NCBI GenBank assembly: GCA_963788115.1
Contig: CAWBFD010000004.1
Coordinates: 124,001-188,000 of the forward strand
Direction: 5' to 3'
Origin: CAWBFD01 sp963788115
GTDB taxonomy: Bacteria > Actinomycetota > Thermoleophilia > Solirubrobacterales > 70-9
Length of the DNA: 64,000 nt
Shown here: positions 6,774 to 15,692 of the stretch, in pieces
How the letters are laid out: each line of letters begins with the position of its first letter
Position numbering within the stretch: the stretch's first letter is position 1
Notes under the pieces: generated by a model
Told to the model about the DNA's origin: nothing
Databases searched by the model: none
The model's input: only the letters and a program-made list of their open reading frames with translations
Position numbers and translations under genes: made by a program

Positions 6774-9705
6774 GATGGCCCTCGCCGAAGCGGGCGACGG
6801 CCGCCCGTCACTGGCGTTCATCGCCGGTGAGTCGGGGGTCGGCAAGTCCCGGCTCCTCACCGAGTTCGCCGAGCGGGCTGCGGACGAGGCCCAAGCCCTC
6901 GGGGGTGAGTGCCTCGAGCTTGGCGACGACGAGCTTCCCTACGCACCCCTGGTCGCAGCCCTGCGGCCCATGGCGCGCTCCGGCGACCCGGTAATTGATT
7001 CCCTGCCCCCGCCGGTCCGCGCCGAGCTCGCGCGCCTCGCGCCCGAGCTCGGCGAACCGGCTCCCGCCAAGAACGGCGACGGTGCTCCGGAGCGTGGAGG
7101 GGAGACACAGCGCCGCCTGTTCGAGGCGCTGCTCACGCTGCTCGCTGGCCTCGGCGAGGAGGAGCCGGTGCTGTTCTGGCTCGAGGACGCCCACTGGGCG
7201 GATCGATCGACGCGGTCGTTCCTCACCTTCCTCGCCTCGAGCCTGCGCGACGAGAAGGTGCTCGCGGTGGTCAGCTATCGCTCGGACGAGCTTCATCGGC
7301 GCCACCCAATGCGCCCCATCCTGGCGGAGCTGGAACGCTCCCCCCGGGCCCGGCGGATCGAGCTGCCGCGATTCGAGCGGGACGAGGTGGCGGTCCAGCT
7401 CGAGGACATCCTCGGCGAGGCGCCGACGCCCGAGGTGGTCGACCGGATGTTCAGCCGCAGCGAGGGCAACCCGCTGTTCACCGAGGAGCTGATCGCGACC
7501 GGACCCGACGGCCGCGGTGCGCTCCCTCCGACCCTGCGCGACGCGCTCCTCCTTCGGCTCGAGCGGCTGCCCGCCGAGGGTCAAAGCGCACTCCGCGCGC
7601 TGGCGGTGGCCGGGCGGGCAGACCACGCGTTGCTCGGCGAGACGAGCGGCCTTGAGTCGCGTGCGCTCGACGAGGCGATGCGCGAGGCCGTCGCCGCGAA
7701 CATCGTGGTCCGCGACGACGAGGACCGCTACGGGTTCCGGCATGCGCTGCTGCGGGAGGTCCTCTACGACGACCTGCTCCCAGGCGAGCGCTCCGACCTG
7801 CACCTCGCGGTCGCCACCGCCCTGGAGCAGCGCTGCGCCGACGGTAAGGAGGGGGTCGGGCTGTCTGCGGCGATCGCCCACCATTTCCGGGCCGCCGGTG
7901 ATCAGCCCCGGGCCCTGCGCGCGCTGGTGGTCGCCATCGTGGCCGCCAAGCGCGTTGGTGCCTACGCCGGCGCGGCCTCGCTCCTCGACCGGGCGCTCGA
8001 GCTCTGGGACAGGGTCGAGGATCCCGAGGAGCTGACCGGGACCGATCGCGCGGAGCTGCTCGTCTGGGCGGCCCGCGCCCACTACCAGGACGGCGACGAG
8101 GCTCGTGCGGTCCCGTTGCTCGAGCACGCGATCGGCGCCATGGATGAGGGGCGCGAGCCCGCCCGCGTCGCGTCCGCGCTGGGCGAGCTGTCCAGGGCGG
8201 AGTGGTGCATTGCCGAGGCCGAGCGCGGCCGAGCCACGCTCCAGCGTGCGCTCGAGCTGCTGCCGGAGGACGAGGCGAGCCCCGTGCGCGCCCAGCTGAT
8301 CACGCACAAGGTGACGCTCCTCCTGCTCCAGGGCCGGTTCCAGGACGTGGTCGAGACCGCCGACGAGGCCCTTGAGGCCGCCCGGGCCGCCGGCCGCGAA
8401 GACCTCCGGGCCCCGATCCTCAACCGGCTGGGTCACGCTCTGTTCGCGCTCGGGGAGGAGGCCGCCGGGGAGGGAGCGCTCCGCGACGCGATCGAGATCG
8501 CGCGGCGAAGCGGCGACAACGATGACCTCGCAACCGGTTTCGTCAACTGGGCGGACTGCCTGCACTGGGCGGGTCGCAGCCGCGAGGGTGCCGAGCTGGC
8601 GGCCACGGGCGCGCGCGAGATCACTCCCGGGGATCGCTCCGCGCGCTGGCTCGCGCTGACCCGTGCGGAAATCCTGTTCGACCTCGGGCAATGGGATCAG
8701 GCCCAGCGCTTGATCCCGGCGCGGCGGCTGGCGCCGAGCGGCTCGATCTGGGTCAACGCCAGCCTCCGTCGAGCCGAGCTGGCGCTGGGGCGTGGCGACG
8801 TGGAGACGGCACGTCCGCTGATCGAGGATGTCCAGGAGGCTTTGGTCAACTCGCTCGAGCCCCAGCTCCTGGCTCCCGTCGGGACGCTCCGGGCCGAGCT
8901 CGAGCGCCGCGCCGGCGATCTCGCCGCGGCTCGCTCGGCGGTCGACCAGGGGCTCGACCGGCTCCAGTACTGCAGCGACGATGCTGTCCGAATCTCCCAG
9001 CTTGCGCTCGCCGGCGTCTCGATCGAGGCCGACGCCGCTCAGCGCGCGCGTGACGTCGGCGACGCCCGCGCCGAGGAGAACGCGCTCGCGCGCGCGGAGC
9101 TGATGCAGGCGCAGGTCGAGGCGGCGGCGGAGCAGACCCCCGGCCGCCCGGTCGAGGCCGCCTACCTCGCCAGCGCCAATGCCGAGCTCGCCCGGGCCAG
9201 GGGCGCCCAAGCGGCCGAGGCCTTCGCCGCCGAGGCCGAGGCCTGGGACTCGCTCGAGCGGCCATATCCGGCCGCGATCGCTCGCTGGCGCGAGGCCGAG
9301 GCTCAGGTTGCCGCCGGCGACCGCCGGGCAGCGACCCCGGTTGCGGCCGCGGCCCTGGCAACCGCCCGCAGGCTCGGCTCGCTGTGGCTGACCGAGGAGG
9401 TGAGCGGACTGGCGGCCCGCGCTCGCCTGCGGCTCGACGAAGCCGGCGTTCACGAGGACGGCGCCGGCCCCGCCACCGAGGAGGAGGAGCCGTTCGGCCT
9501 CACCCCGCGCGAGCGCCAGGTGCTGGCGCTGGTGGCGTCGGGGGCCACCAACCGCGAGATCGGGGTGGAGCTCTTCATGGCCGAGAAGACGGCCAGTGTG
9601 CACGTCTCCCGCATCCTCCGCAAGCTCGAGGTGCGGAGTCGCACCGAGGCGGCGGCGGTCGCGCACCGACATGGGCTGGCGGACGCGAGCGGGGTGGAGG
9701 CGTGA
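6718..9705 (+). CDS. LAL-type LuxR family transcriptional regulator with AAA ATPase domain
   Basis: A 995-residue regulator of the LAL (large ATP-binding LuxR) type. Residues 1-300 form an AAA/NACHT-like ATPase with Walker A GESGVGKS at 37-44 and Walker B VLFWLEDAHWAD near 151. The middle (about 380-880) is alanine-rich TPR-like helical repeats. The C-terminus (about 926-985) is a LuxR helix-turn-helix beginning LTPRERQVLALVASGATNRE. ATG 6718 lies 7 nt after GAGG; a GTG at 6712 is the alternative. Such proteins act as cytosolic activators sensing a small ligand (as MalT does). It follows the catabolic operon on the same strand and may regulate it, which is inference from position. Confidence 0.92.
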   Translation: MRVTSSRFIGRGTELAELEMALAEAGDGRPSLAFIAGESGVGKSRLLTEFAERAADEAQALGGECLELGDDELPYAPLVAALRPMARSGDPVIDSLPPPVRAELARLAPELGEPAPAKNGDGAPERGGETQRRLFEALLTLLAGLGEEEPVLFWLEDAHWADRSTRSFLTFLASSLRDEKVLAVVSYRSDELHRRHPMRPILAELERSPRARRIELPRFERDEVAVQLEDILGEAPTPEVVDRMFSRSEGNPLFTEELIATGPDGRGALPPTLRDALLLRLERLPAEGQSALRALAVAGRADHALLGETSGLESRALDEAMREAVAANIVVRDDEDRYGFRHALLREVLYDDLLPGERSDLHLAVATALEQRCADGKEGVGLSAAIAHHFRAAGDQPRALRALVVAIVAAKRVGAYAGAASLLDRALELWDRVEDPEELTGTDRAELLVWAARAHYQDGDEARAVPLLEHAIGAMDEGREPARVASALGELSRAEWCIAEAERGRATLQRALELLPEDEASPVRAQLITHKVTLLLLQGRFQDVVETADEALEAARAAGREDLRAPILNRLGHALFALGEEAAGEGALRDAIEIARRSGDNDDLATGFVNWADCLHWAGRSREGAELAATGAREITPGDRSARWLALTRAEILFDLGQWDQAQRLIPARRLAPSGSIWVNASLRRAELALGRGDVETARPLIEDVQEALVNSLEPQLLAPVGTLRAELERRAGDLAAARSAVDQGLDRLQYCSDDAVRISQLALAGVSIEADAAQRARDVGDARAEENALARAELMQAQVEAAAEQTPGRPVEAAYLASANAELARARGAQAAEAFAAEAEAWDSLERPYPAAIARWREAEAQVAAGDRRAATPVAAAALATARRLGSLWLTEEVSGLAARARLRLDEAGVHEDGAGPATEEEEPFGLTPRERQVLALVASGATNREIGVELFMAEKTASVHVSRILRKLEVRSRTEAAAVAHRHGLADASGVEA

Positions 9706-9734
9706 CGCGCTGAGCGGCTAGCGCGGGGGCGTCT

Positions 9735-10739
9735 TCACGGTCCTCCGCTGAGGGGCCGCCTCCACGGAGGCCGCTCCTCGTCTGGCATGTAGAGCACCTC
9801 GGTATCGGCGATGCGGTCGGGGAGGCCGCGGCGCCGGGACGACAGCAGGATTCCGAGAAAGCCGAGCCCGAGCATGAGCGTTGAGAGAATGAAGCCCAGG
9901 AGCCGGCGCCACGCGACCGGCCATCCGACCTTGCGGGACCCTTCCGAGTCGAGGCGGATGTTGAGGAAGCGCATCCCCGGAGTCTGCCCCTCCAAGGCCC
10001 AGAAGCCCGCGAGGTAGAGGGAGCCCGCGAGGATCCAGAGGACGGCGCCGACCGCGGCCACGAGGGCCGAGGAGCTGTCCTCGAAGAACAGGCCCGAGAG
10101 GACCAGTCCGAGGAGGGCCGAGACGATGAAGAACAGCCCGCTGAGCAGCCCCACGTCGATCGCGAAGGCGAGCAGCCGGGTGACCGCACCGGCCTGAGGG
10201 GCCGGCGTCTCGCGCCGCCCGCGGCGGGCGATCCACCAGAAGACCCTCTCGACCAGATCGTCCAGGCGCCTCGTGGTCTCGCTGACCTCGTCCCCCAGGT
10301 CGTCGATCAGCCCGACCCCCTGAGAGGCGATCGCCGCGCGCAGCTCCGGCGCCTCGGCGATGCGCTCGATCAGCTTCTGGGTTTCGTCGCTGCTCAGGAA
10401 CCGCGCCCAGATGCGGTCGACCATCTCGCTGTCGAGTGTCTCGACCAGGGCCCTCTCGACCGCACGGCTCTGGATCGCGTCCTCGGTGGCCTGCTGAACC
10501 ACCGGCCCGTTCAGGACCCTTGCCAGCGCCCCCTCGACCGCCGGGCTCTGGACCGCTCGCACGATCGCCTCCTCGGCGGCGAGCTCGAGTGTCCGGTCGA
10601 TTCCGGTCACCTCCGCAGCCCGCTGGGCCCTGCTCGCCCCGAACCCCAGCAAGCGGGCGGGGAGCGAGCGGCGTCGTTGCGCCGCCCCGGATGCTTCCGG
10701 TCGCTGGGGGGGTTCCTCCGTCGTCACCCGGCGAAGCAT
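9735..10739 (-). CDS. RDD family membrane protein
   Basis: A 334-residue protein. The first about 175 residues are soluble and acidic, with repeated short helical units (AVESALARVLNGPVV-like), and the last 130 residues form an RDD domain. The RDD domain has hydrophobic segments near 185-210, 220-250 and 280-305 and the Arg-rich/Asp ending RRRGLPDRIADTEVLYMPD. RDD proteins are inner-membrane proteins of unclear function; some act as ion/proton antiporters. The gene is convergent with the LAL regulator, 29 bp apart. ATG 10739 is used although no good ribosome site is visible; GTG 10727 is possible. Confidence 0.8.
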   Translation of the reverse strand: MLRRVTTEEPPQRPEASGAAQRRRSLPARLLGFGASRAQRAAEVTGIDRTLELAAEEAIVRAVQSPAVEGALARVLNGPVVQQATEDAIQSRAVERALVETLDSEMVDRIWARFLSSDETQKLIERIAEAPELRAAIASQGVGLIDDLGDEVSETTRRLDDLVERVFWWIARRGRRETPAPQAGAVTRLLAFAIDVGLLSGLFFIVSALLGLVLSGLFFEDSSSALVAAVGAVLWILAGSLYLAGFWALEGQTPGMRFLNIRLDSEGSRKVGWPVAWRRLLGFILSTLMLGLGFLGILLSSRRRGLPDRIADTEVLYMPDEERPPWRRPLSGGP

Positions 10740-10782
10740 GGGGGGGGCGCCGGACGGTCCCGCTCGCCGATGCCGGTGAGGC

Positions 10783-11400
10783 TCAGTAGGCGCGCGGCAG
10801 GGCGTCGACCCGCTCGATCCAGGCGGCCAGACGGGGGCGGCCCGCGAGCTGCTGATGCTCGTTCAAGAGGCTGTGAAAGAGCTCGTCGTCGGCGGGATCG
10901 CGCGAGCGGGCGTACTTGATGAAGGGGAAGACGATGAAGTCGACGGCCGAGACCTCGTCGCCCATCAGGTGGTCGCGGCCAGCGAGCAGGCGCTCGAACA
11001 GGTCGAGACGTGCATCGAGAGTCTCAGCCAGGGCATCGACGGTGTCGGCGTCCGGCCTCGAGCGCTCCATCTCCTCCTCGAGCGCGTTCGCGGTGCTCTT
11101 CCAAACCTCGTTGAACCAGTCGATGAACACGTCGACCTCCGCCCGGCGAGCCGGATCGGAGGGATAGAGCGGTGGCTCGGGATGGCGCTCTTCAAGCCAG
11201 CGCAGGATGGCGGTCGAGTCATGGACCACCTCCCCGTCGGCGTCGATCACAGGAACGAGGCCCTGGCCGCTGACGCGCTCCACCTCGCTGCGATCGGAGT
11301 AGTCGATGACCACCGATTCGGCCTCGACGCCCTTGACCGCGAGCGCGAGGCCGACCCGCTCGCAGTTGGTCGACCAGTGGGCCCGATAGAGGCGAATCAC
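10783..11400 (-). CDS. Glutathione S-transferase family protein
   Basis: A 205-residue two-domain GST-fold protein. The N-terminal thioredoxin-like domain starts MIRLYRAHWSTNCERV and contains the conserved cis-proline segment LVPVI and the glutathione-contact pair D-S in VVHDSTAILRWLEE. The C-terminal helical domain runs from about residue 85. Actinobacteria of this kind often lack glutathione, so the thiol partner may differ or the protein may serve another binding role. The start codon is GTG 11400. The downstream gene on the same strand (RDD) is 43 nt away and may be cotranscribed. Confidence 0.85.
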   Translation of the reverse strand: MIRLYRAHWSTNCERVGLALAVKGVEAESVVIDYSDRSEVERVSGQGLVPVIDADGEVVHDSTAILRWLEERHPEPPLYPSDPARRAEVDVFIDWFNEVWKSTANALEEEMERSRPDADTVDALAETLDARLDLFERLLAGRDHLMGDEVSAVDFIVFPFIKYARSRDPADDELFHSLLNEHQQLAGRPRLAAWIERVDALPRAY

Positions 11401-11424
11401 CGACGGGCGGCGGACCGGCTGCCC

Positions 11425-11688
11425 TTAGCGGCGGGACCCGATGATCGCCTGCAGGATCACGAGCAGGATCAGCGAGCCGCCGATCGCGATCAGCCAGGTG
11501 CCGAGGTCGAAGAAGTCGTCGATCTCGCCGATGTCCAGCGCGGAGGCGATGAAGCCGCCGAGCACAGCTCCGAGGATCCCGACGGCCGTGGTGCCGATGC
11601 AGCCGCCCGGCTCGGTCTGCCCGGGGATGATGGCCCGGGCGATCGCTCCCGCGAACAGGCCCAGCACGATCCAGGCGATGATTCCCAC
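11425..11688 (-). CDS. GlsB/YeaQ/YmgE-type stress response membrane protein
   Basis: An 87-residue protein with three hydrophobic segments, rich in glycine. It begins MGIIAWIVLGLFAGAIARAI and ends LVILQAIIGSRR, which matches the transglycosylase-associated (GlsB/YeaQ/YmgE) family closely in length and pattern. An extra acidic loop EIDDFFDLG sits before the last segment. Family members are small inner-membrane proteins induced by stress; their biochemical role is not settled. The GTG start at 11688 has TAGGGT six bases upstream, indicating a leaderless transcript. Confidence 0.88.
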   Translation of the reverse strand: MGIIAWIVLGLFAGAIARAIIPGQTEPGGCIGTTAVGILGAVLGGFIASALDIGEIDDFFDLGTWLIAIGGSLILLVILQAIIGSRR

Positions 11689-11694
11689 GCCGCC

Positions 11695-11700
11695 ACCCTA
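11695..11700 (-). promoter_or_regulatory. -10 hexamer for GlsB-like gene (leaderless)
   Basis: TAGGGT on the minus strand ends 6 nt before the GTG start at 11688, so transcription would begin at or next to the start codon. Confidence 0.45.
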
Positions 11701-11723
11701 TCCGCTGGCGCGGCCGCTTGCGC

Positions 11724-11828
11724 CTAGTCGCCCTCGCGAGCCTCGCCGGTCATCTGGTAGCTCAGATACCAGGCGAGATGGCGGGCGACGCACAGGCTCG
11801 CTGCCCAGGGCGCGAGTAAACGCTTCAT
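11724..11828 (-). CDS. Possible 34-residue small protein
   Basis: A short ORF with ATG 11828 reading MKRLLAPWAASLCVARHLAW and then YLSYQMTGEAREGD. A basic start followed by a hydrophobic/aromatic stretch could make it a membrane-associated micropeptide. The residue choice looks non-random for this GC content, but the ribosome site is weak (TTGGA about 6 nt before). It lies in the 336-bp gap between the GlsB-like gene and the nucleotide-sugar dehydrogenase. No function can be assigned, and it may be spurious. Confidence 0.3.
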   Translation of the reverse strand: MKRLLAPWAASLCVARHLAWYLSYQMTGEAREGD

Positions 11829-12024
11829 CAATTCCAACCGTAGACCCCGCCTCGGCTGCATCTTCCGTCCGCTCCCTGCGCCTGCCCTGTCTCGTAAACG
11901 CAAGCGTACCGCGTGACCCCCACGTTAGAGTCATCGCGCCGATGACCCTCGACGGCGTCACCACGAGTCCCAGGCTCGGCGGCTTTCCCCGGATCGCCGA
12001 TTACGCGCCTACCATTCCCGGATC

Positions 12025-13272
12025 ATGAAGATCGGCATCATCGGCCTCGGGTACGTGGGCCTGCCCCTGGCGGTCGCCTTCGCCGAGGCGGGACATGACG
12101 TGGTGGGAGTGGACACGGACTCTCGGCGGCTGGAGCGCCTGAGGCGAAGCGAGTCGGACGTCGAGGACATTCCCTCCGAGCGCGTGCGCGGGGTCGCTCC
12201 GCGATTCACCGCCACCAGCGAGCACGAGCAGCTCGGCGCGTGCGATGCGGTGCTGATCTGCGTCCCCACCCCGCTCGCGAACCAGCGGGAGCCTGACCTC
12301 AGCTATGTGCTCGACGCAACCCGCTCGGTCTACCGGATCCTGAGAGAGGGTCACCTGGTGGTGCTCGAGTCCACCACCTATCCGGGCACGACTCGGGAGC
12401 GCCTCCGTCCGATCCTCGAGGAGTCCGGACTGACTGCGGGGCGGGATTTCAACCTCGCCTTCTCGCCGGAGCGGACCGATCCGGGACGTACCGACTACAC
12501 GGTGCGGACGACGCCCAAAGTCGTCGGTGGCCTGACCGAGGCCTGCACGCGGCGGGCGGCCGAGGTCTACGGGCTGATCTGCGACGAGGTCGTCGAGGTC
12601 TCCTCGCCCGAGGCCGCCGAGCTGGAGAAGCTGCTCGAGAACATCTTCCGCTCGGTCAACATCGCGCTCGTCAACGAGCTGGCGATCCTCTGCGACCGGA
12701 TGGGGATCGACATCTGGGAGGTGGTCGACGCGGCCGCGACCAAGCCATTCGGGTTCATGCGGTTCGAACCCGGCCCGGGGATGGGCGGTCACTGCCTACC
12801 CGTCGATCCCTTCTACCTGGCGTTCAAGGCACGCGAGTACGACTTCCCGACCGAGTTCATCGAGCTCGCCGGGAAGATCAATCAGAACCAGCCTCACTTC
12901 TGTGTCGAGAAGGTGCAGCGGGCGCTGAACGACGCCGGCAAGCCGGTGAACGGCTCGCGGGTGTTGCTGCTGGGCGTCGCCTACAAGGCCGGAGTGGGCG
13001 ACCTCCGCGAGTCGCCGGCGCTCAAGATAGCCCGACTACTCCGCGATCTCGGGGCCGACGTCTCCTACCACGATCCACATGTTCCGGAGGTATCCGACCT
13101 GGGCCTCAGCTCGGTGTCGCTCGACGACGAGCTGGAGCGCTGCGACGTCGCCTGCATCATCACCGCGCACGCGGAGATCGATCCCAGGGAGGTGGTGGCC
13201 TCGGCGCCGCTGGTCGTCGACTTCCGCGGCGTCACCCACGGGATCGAGGCCCCGAACCTGGTGCGGCTCTAG
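12025..13272 (+). CDS. Nucleotide sugar dehydrogenase (UDP-GlcNAc/ManNAc/glucose 6-dehydrogenase family)
   Basis: A 415-residue enzyme with the N-terminal NAD-binding motif GIIGLGYVGLPLA at residues 3-15, the ESTTYPGTT loop near 115, and the catalytic cysteine region GMGGHCLPVDPFYL near 253-266. The C-terminal UDP-binding domain (GVAYKAGVGDLRESPAL) is complete. The family oxidises the C6 hydroxyl of UDP-sugars to uronates for surface polysaccharides. The DPFYL form resembles WbpA/TviB-type enzymes acting on UDP-N-acetylhexosamines more than plain UDP-glucose dehydrogenase, but this is a pattern judgement. A TACCAT hexamer ends 9 nt before the ATG. Confidence 0.92.
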   Translation: MKIGIIGLGYVGLPLAVAFAEAGHDVVGVDTDSRRLERLRRSESDVEDIPSERVRGVAPRFTATSEHEQLGACDAVLICVPTPLANQREPDLSYVLDATRSVYRILREGHLVVLESTTYPGTTRERLRPILEESGLTAGRDFNLAFSPERTDPGRTDYTVRTTPKVVGGLTEACTRRAAEVYGLICDEVVEVSSPEAAELEKLLENIFRSVNIALVNELAILCDRMGIDIWEVVDAAATKPFGFMRFEPGPGMGGHCLPVDPFYLAFKAREYDFPTEFIELAGKINQNQPHFCVEKVQRALNDAGKPVNGSRVLLLGVAYKAGVGDLRESPALKIARLLRDLGADVSYHDPHVPEVSDLGLSSVSLDDELERCDVACIITAHAEIDPREVVASAPLVVDFRGVTHGIEAPNLVRL

Positions 13273-13288
13273 AGCTCGGCCTCCCGGG

Positions 13289-14005
13289 ATGCGACGCTTG
13301 CGTGGCCTGATCCCGTCTCGGTCGGCCCGGCGCGCCGATCGGCTCACGCTGGCCTTGGCCATGGTTGCTGCGGCGACGGCGGGCACGGTCATGATCGGCG
13401 AGGCGGTGCGCCTCGCCAAGCGCCGGACTGAGGCCGCGCCGGCGGGGGACTCGGTCCTGGAGTCGGCCGAGCATGCGCTCGAGACCGCGGGGCGGGCGAC
13501 GCAGGACGCCGTCGCCGTGGCGGTCGAGGGCTACGAGGCGGCGCCGAGGAGGGAGACCGTTCTGTTCAACATCCTCGCCGGCTTCACGGGCGGGTTCGCG
13601 CTGATGCGACTCTCCACCGCCGGCATCCGTCGAGGCTGGTGGCCGCTTGGAAACGTGCGCGTGGGCGGCCGGCACATCCACCACTTCGTCCCGGGCATCC
13701 TGATCGCGTTCGCCGCCGGCGGGGCCGCCCTCCTGACGCAGAACGACCGCCTCGAACAGACCCTTGCGTTCCCGTTCGGCGGCGGCATCGGCCTCACCTT
13801 CGACGAGGCGGCGCTGCTGCTGGACCTCCGCGACGTCTACTGGACCCGCGAGGGCATCCTCAGCGTCCAGGTCAGCTTCGGTGCAGCGGCGATCCTCGGC
13901 GCCACGATCGTCGGGCTGAGGATGCTCCGCCGAGGCGAGCGCAGGGTCGAGGAGGCCGGCCTGATCCCGACCGAGGCCGGGGAGTTCATGGCCGGAGGCG
14001 TCTAG
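13289..14005 (+). CDS. Conserved integral membrane protein with HIHH motif
   Basis: A 238-residue protein starting ATG 13289, 16 nt after the dehydrogenase stop, so likely cotranscribed. It has one hydrophobic segment near residues 23-40, then two or three more between 90 and 205, and the distinctive GGRHIHHFVPGI, followed by GGGIGLTFDEAALLLDLRDVYW. The His cluster next to a membrane helix and the acidic DEAALLLDLRDVYW stretch recur in uncharacterised actinobacterial membrane proteins and could bind a metal. No function is known to me. It ends in a 4-bp overlap with the convergent RibD-like gene. Confidence 0.75.
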   Translation: MRRLRGLIPSRSARRADRLTLALAMVAAATAGTVMIGEAVRLAKRRTEAAPAGDSVLESAEHALETAGRATQDAVAVAVEGYEAAPRRETVLFNILAGFTGGFALMRLSTAGIRRGWWPLGNVRVGGRHIHHFVPGILIAFAAGGAALLTQNDRLEQTLAFPFGGGIGLTFDEAALLLDLRDVYWTREGILSVQVSFGAAAILGATIVGLRMLRRGERRVEEAGLIPTEAGEFMAGGV

Positions 14006-14763
14006 CGCGGGCGCTCCGTCAACCGGTAGCGGCCGAACAGCTCCCCCGCCTCCTCCAGCAGCCAGATCAGCTCGACCGGGCGCTCGGCCTCGGGCAGCCC
14101 GGCGACCAGGGTAGGCCCTCCGCCGCCCCCGAGCTTCGGCGCATGGGTGATGAACAGCTCGTCCACCAGCCCCTCGGCGAGCAGGTGTGCATGGAGATGC
14201 GGCCCACCCTCGCAGACGAGGGCACGGACCCCACGCTCCTGGCGCAGGAAGCGCATCGCCTCGGTCAGGTCCACTGCCCCTTGATGGCGCTCGACCCGGA
14301 CCGGTGTCGCCGTCCGCGGGGCCCCCGCCGGGGCGGCGGTGCCCGCGGCCTCGCCGGTGAAGATCAGCACGCGGCCCTGGCCGCAGGTGAAGAGCCCCGC
14401 GTCCCAAGGCAGATCGAGGCTGGTGCTGACGATCACCGCCAGCGGGTCGTGTGGCAGCCCGATCCGCTCACGCCACGCGCGCGTCTCGGGGTCGCCGATG
14501 ATCCTCCCGTACCGCTCCACCCTCATCGTGCCGGCGCCGATCATCAGCGCATCGACGCGGGTGCGCAGGCCAACCAACATCGCGGTGTCGGTATCGCTCC
14601 CGATCGGCCCCGAGCGACCCCCGAGCGTGGCCCTTCCGTCGAGGGTGATAACGAAGTTGGTGACCGTATAGGGCCGGTCGTCGTGGGCCAGCGCCAGCAG
14701 GTCGAGCCCGTCGATCTGCTGCTCGACCGTGGTCTCGGCGAAGTCGGGGAGGAGGCGGCGCAC
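14002..14763 (-). CDS. RibD C-terminal / dihydrofolate-reductase-fold reductase
   Basis: A 253-residue protein of the RibD_C family (pyrimidine reductase/DHFR fold). The core begins VTNFVITLDGRATLGG and includes DALMIGAGTMRVERYG, LVCEGGPHLHAHLL and the C-terminal ELFITHAPKLGGG. In riboflavin synthesis this domain reduces the ribosylamino-pyrimidine with NADPH. Free-standing actinobacterial copies such as this lack the deaminase domain and may reduce other substrates. The GTG start at 14763 is only 23 bp from the divergent EamA gene; the two share a palindromic GTATAC -10 region. Confidence 0.85.
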   Translation of the reverse strand: MRRLLPDFAETTVEQQIDGLDLLALAHDDRPYTVTNFVITLDGRATLGGRSGPIGSDTDTAMLVGLRTRVDALMIGAGTMRVERYGRIIGDPETRAWRERIGLPHDPLAVIVSTSLDLPWDAGLFTCGQGRVLIFTGEAAGTAAPAGAPRTATPVRVERHQGAVDLTEAMRFLRQERGVRALVCEGGPHLHAHLLAEGLVDELFITHAPKLGGGGGPTLVAGLPEAERPVELIWLLEEAGELFGRYRLTERPR

Positions 14764-14775
14764 GGCGACCGGTTG

Positions 14776-14781
14776 TATACC
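14776..14781. promoter_or_regulatory. Shared -10 region of divergent RibD-like and EamA genes
   Basis: TATACC reads toward the EamA GTG (5-nt gap), and the overlapping palindrome GTATAC reads toward the RibD-like GTG (8-10 nt gap). The 23-bp spacing forces both transcripts to be leaderless or nearly so and makes their promoters overlap. Confidence 0.45.
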
Positions 14782-14786
14782 GGGCC

Positions 14787-15692
14787 GTGACCGCCAAGAG
14801 CCAGCCGGACCGGATCCCGGGTCGCGAACTGCGCGGCGCGCTCGGGGCCTGCGGAGCGTTCACGGCCGTCGGCTCGCTGGTCGCAGCGGCATCGCTGATC
14901 GACGACTATCCGATCGCCTGGGGGCAGGCGATCCGCTACGCGATCGCGGCAGCGGCGCTCGCCCTGCTCGGCTGGCGCACGGGTGTGCCGCGCCCGACGG
15001 TGCGCGAGCTGGTCGGGCTGGCAGCGCTCGCCGCGACCGGGCTGGCACTGTTCAACGTCTTCCTGATCGCCGGCGTGCGCGAGGGCGACGCGGGCACGGT
15101 AGGCGTGATCGTCTCGTGCGTGCCGGTCGTGCTGGCGATCGCCGCCCCCTTGATGGAGAGGCGAGCGATCAGCCTGCGCCTGCTCGCGGCAGCGGCGGTG
15201 GTCGCGGCTGGCGCAGCCGCCGTCGAATACACGGGCGGAGAGCTCTCAGCCGCCGGCGTGGGCTTTGCCCTCGGGGCACTCGCCTGCGAGGCGGCGTTCT
15301 CGCTGCTGGCCGTTCCCTACCTGGCGCGTCTGCGGCCAGTGGGCGTCTCGGTCTGGGCTTGCATCCTGGCGACGCCGATGCTGCTCGTTTGGGGCATCGT
15401 CGCCGGGGGCGCTCCCCCGGCGATCGACGCAGGCCAGCTCGCCGCGCTCACCTACATGGCTCTGGTCGTCACCGTCGGCGGCTTCCTCATGTGGTATTCG
15501 TCCCTGACCCTGATCGGGGTCGAGCGGGCGGGGCTGTTCGCCGGGGTCCTCCCGGTGACGGCTCTGCTGTTCTCGGTCGCGATCGGAGCGGCCGAGTTCA
15601 CCGTCACCCGGCTCGCCGGTGCGCTGGTCGTCGCCGTCGGGATCACCATCGGCGTCAGGGTCAGCGCGCCGCCCGGCCCGCTTCAGGAGTGA
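14787..15692 (+). CDS. EamA/DMT-family transporter
   Basis: A 301-residue membrane protein with ten predicted hydrophobic segments arranged as two EamA repeats (about residues 15-145 and 155-290), the standard drug/metabolite transporter architecture. The second repeat contains the typical VGGFLMWYSSLTLIGVERAGLF-type helix-loop. The start is GTG 14787. These proteins export or import small metabolites such as amino acids or nucleotide bases across the inner membrane; the substrate here is unknown. The 3' end overlaps the convergent AbiEi-type gene by 10 bp. Confidence 0.88.
   Translation: MTAKSQPDRIPGRELRGALGACGAFTAVGSLVAAASLIDDYPIAWGQAIRYAIAAAALALLGWRTGVPRPTVRELVGLAALAATGLALFNVFLIAGVREGDAGTVGVIVSCVPVVLAIAAPLMERRAISLRLLAAAAVVAAGAAAVEYTGGELSAAGVGFALGALACEAAFSLLAVPYLARLRPVGVSVWACILATPMLLVWGIVAGGAPPAIDAGQLAALTYMALVVTVGGFLMWYSSLTLIGVERAGLFAGVLPVTALLFSVAIGAAEFTVTRLAGALVVAVGITIGVRVSAPPGPLQE

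Noticed and set aside
6808..9672. Long 954-codon open frame antisense to the LAL regulator
   Set aside because: It mirrors the GC-rich third-position bias of the sense gene, has no ribosome site, and reads as Arg/Gly/Leu-rich noise without any domain.
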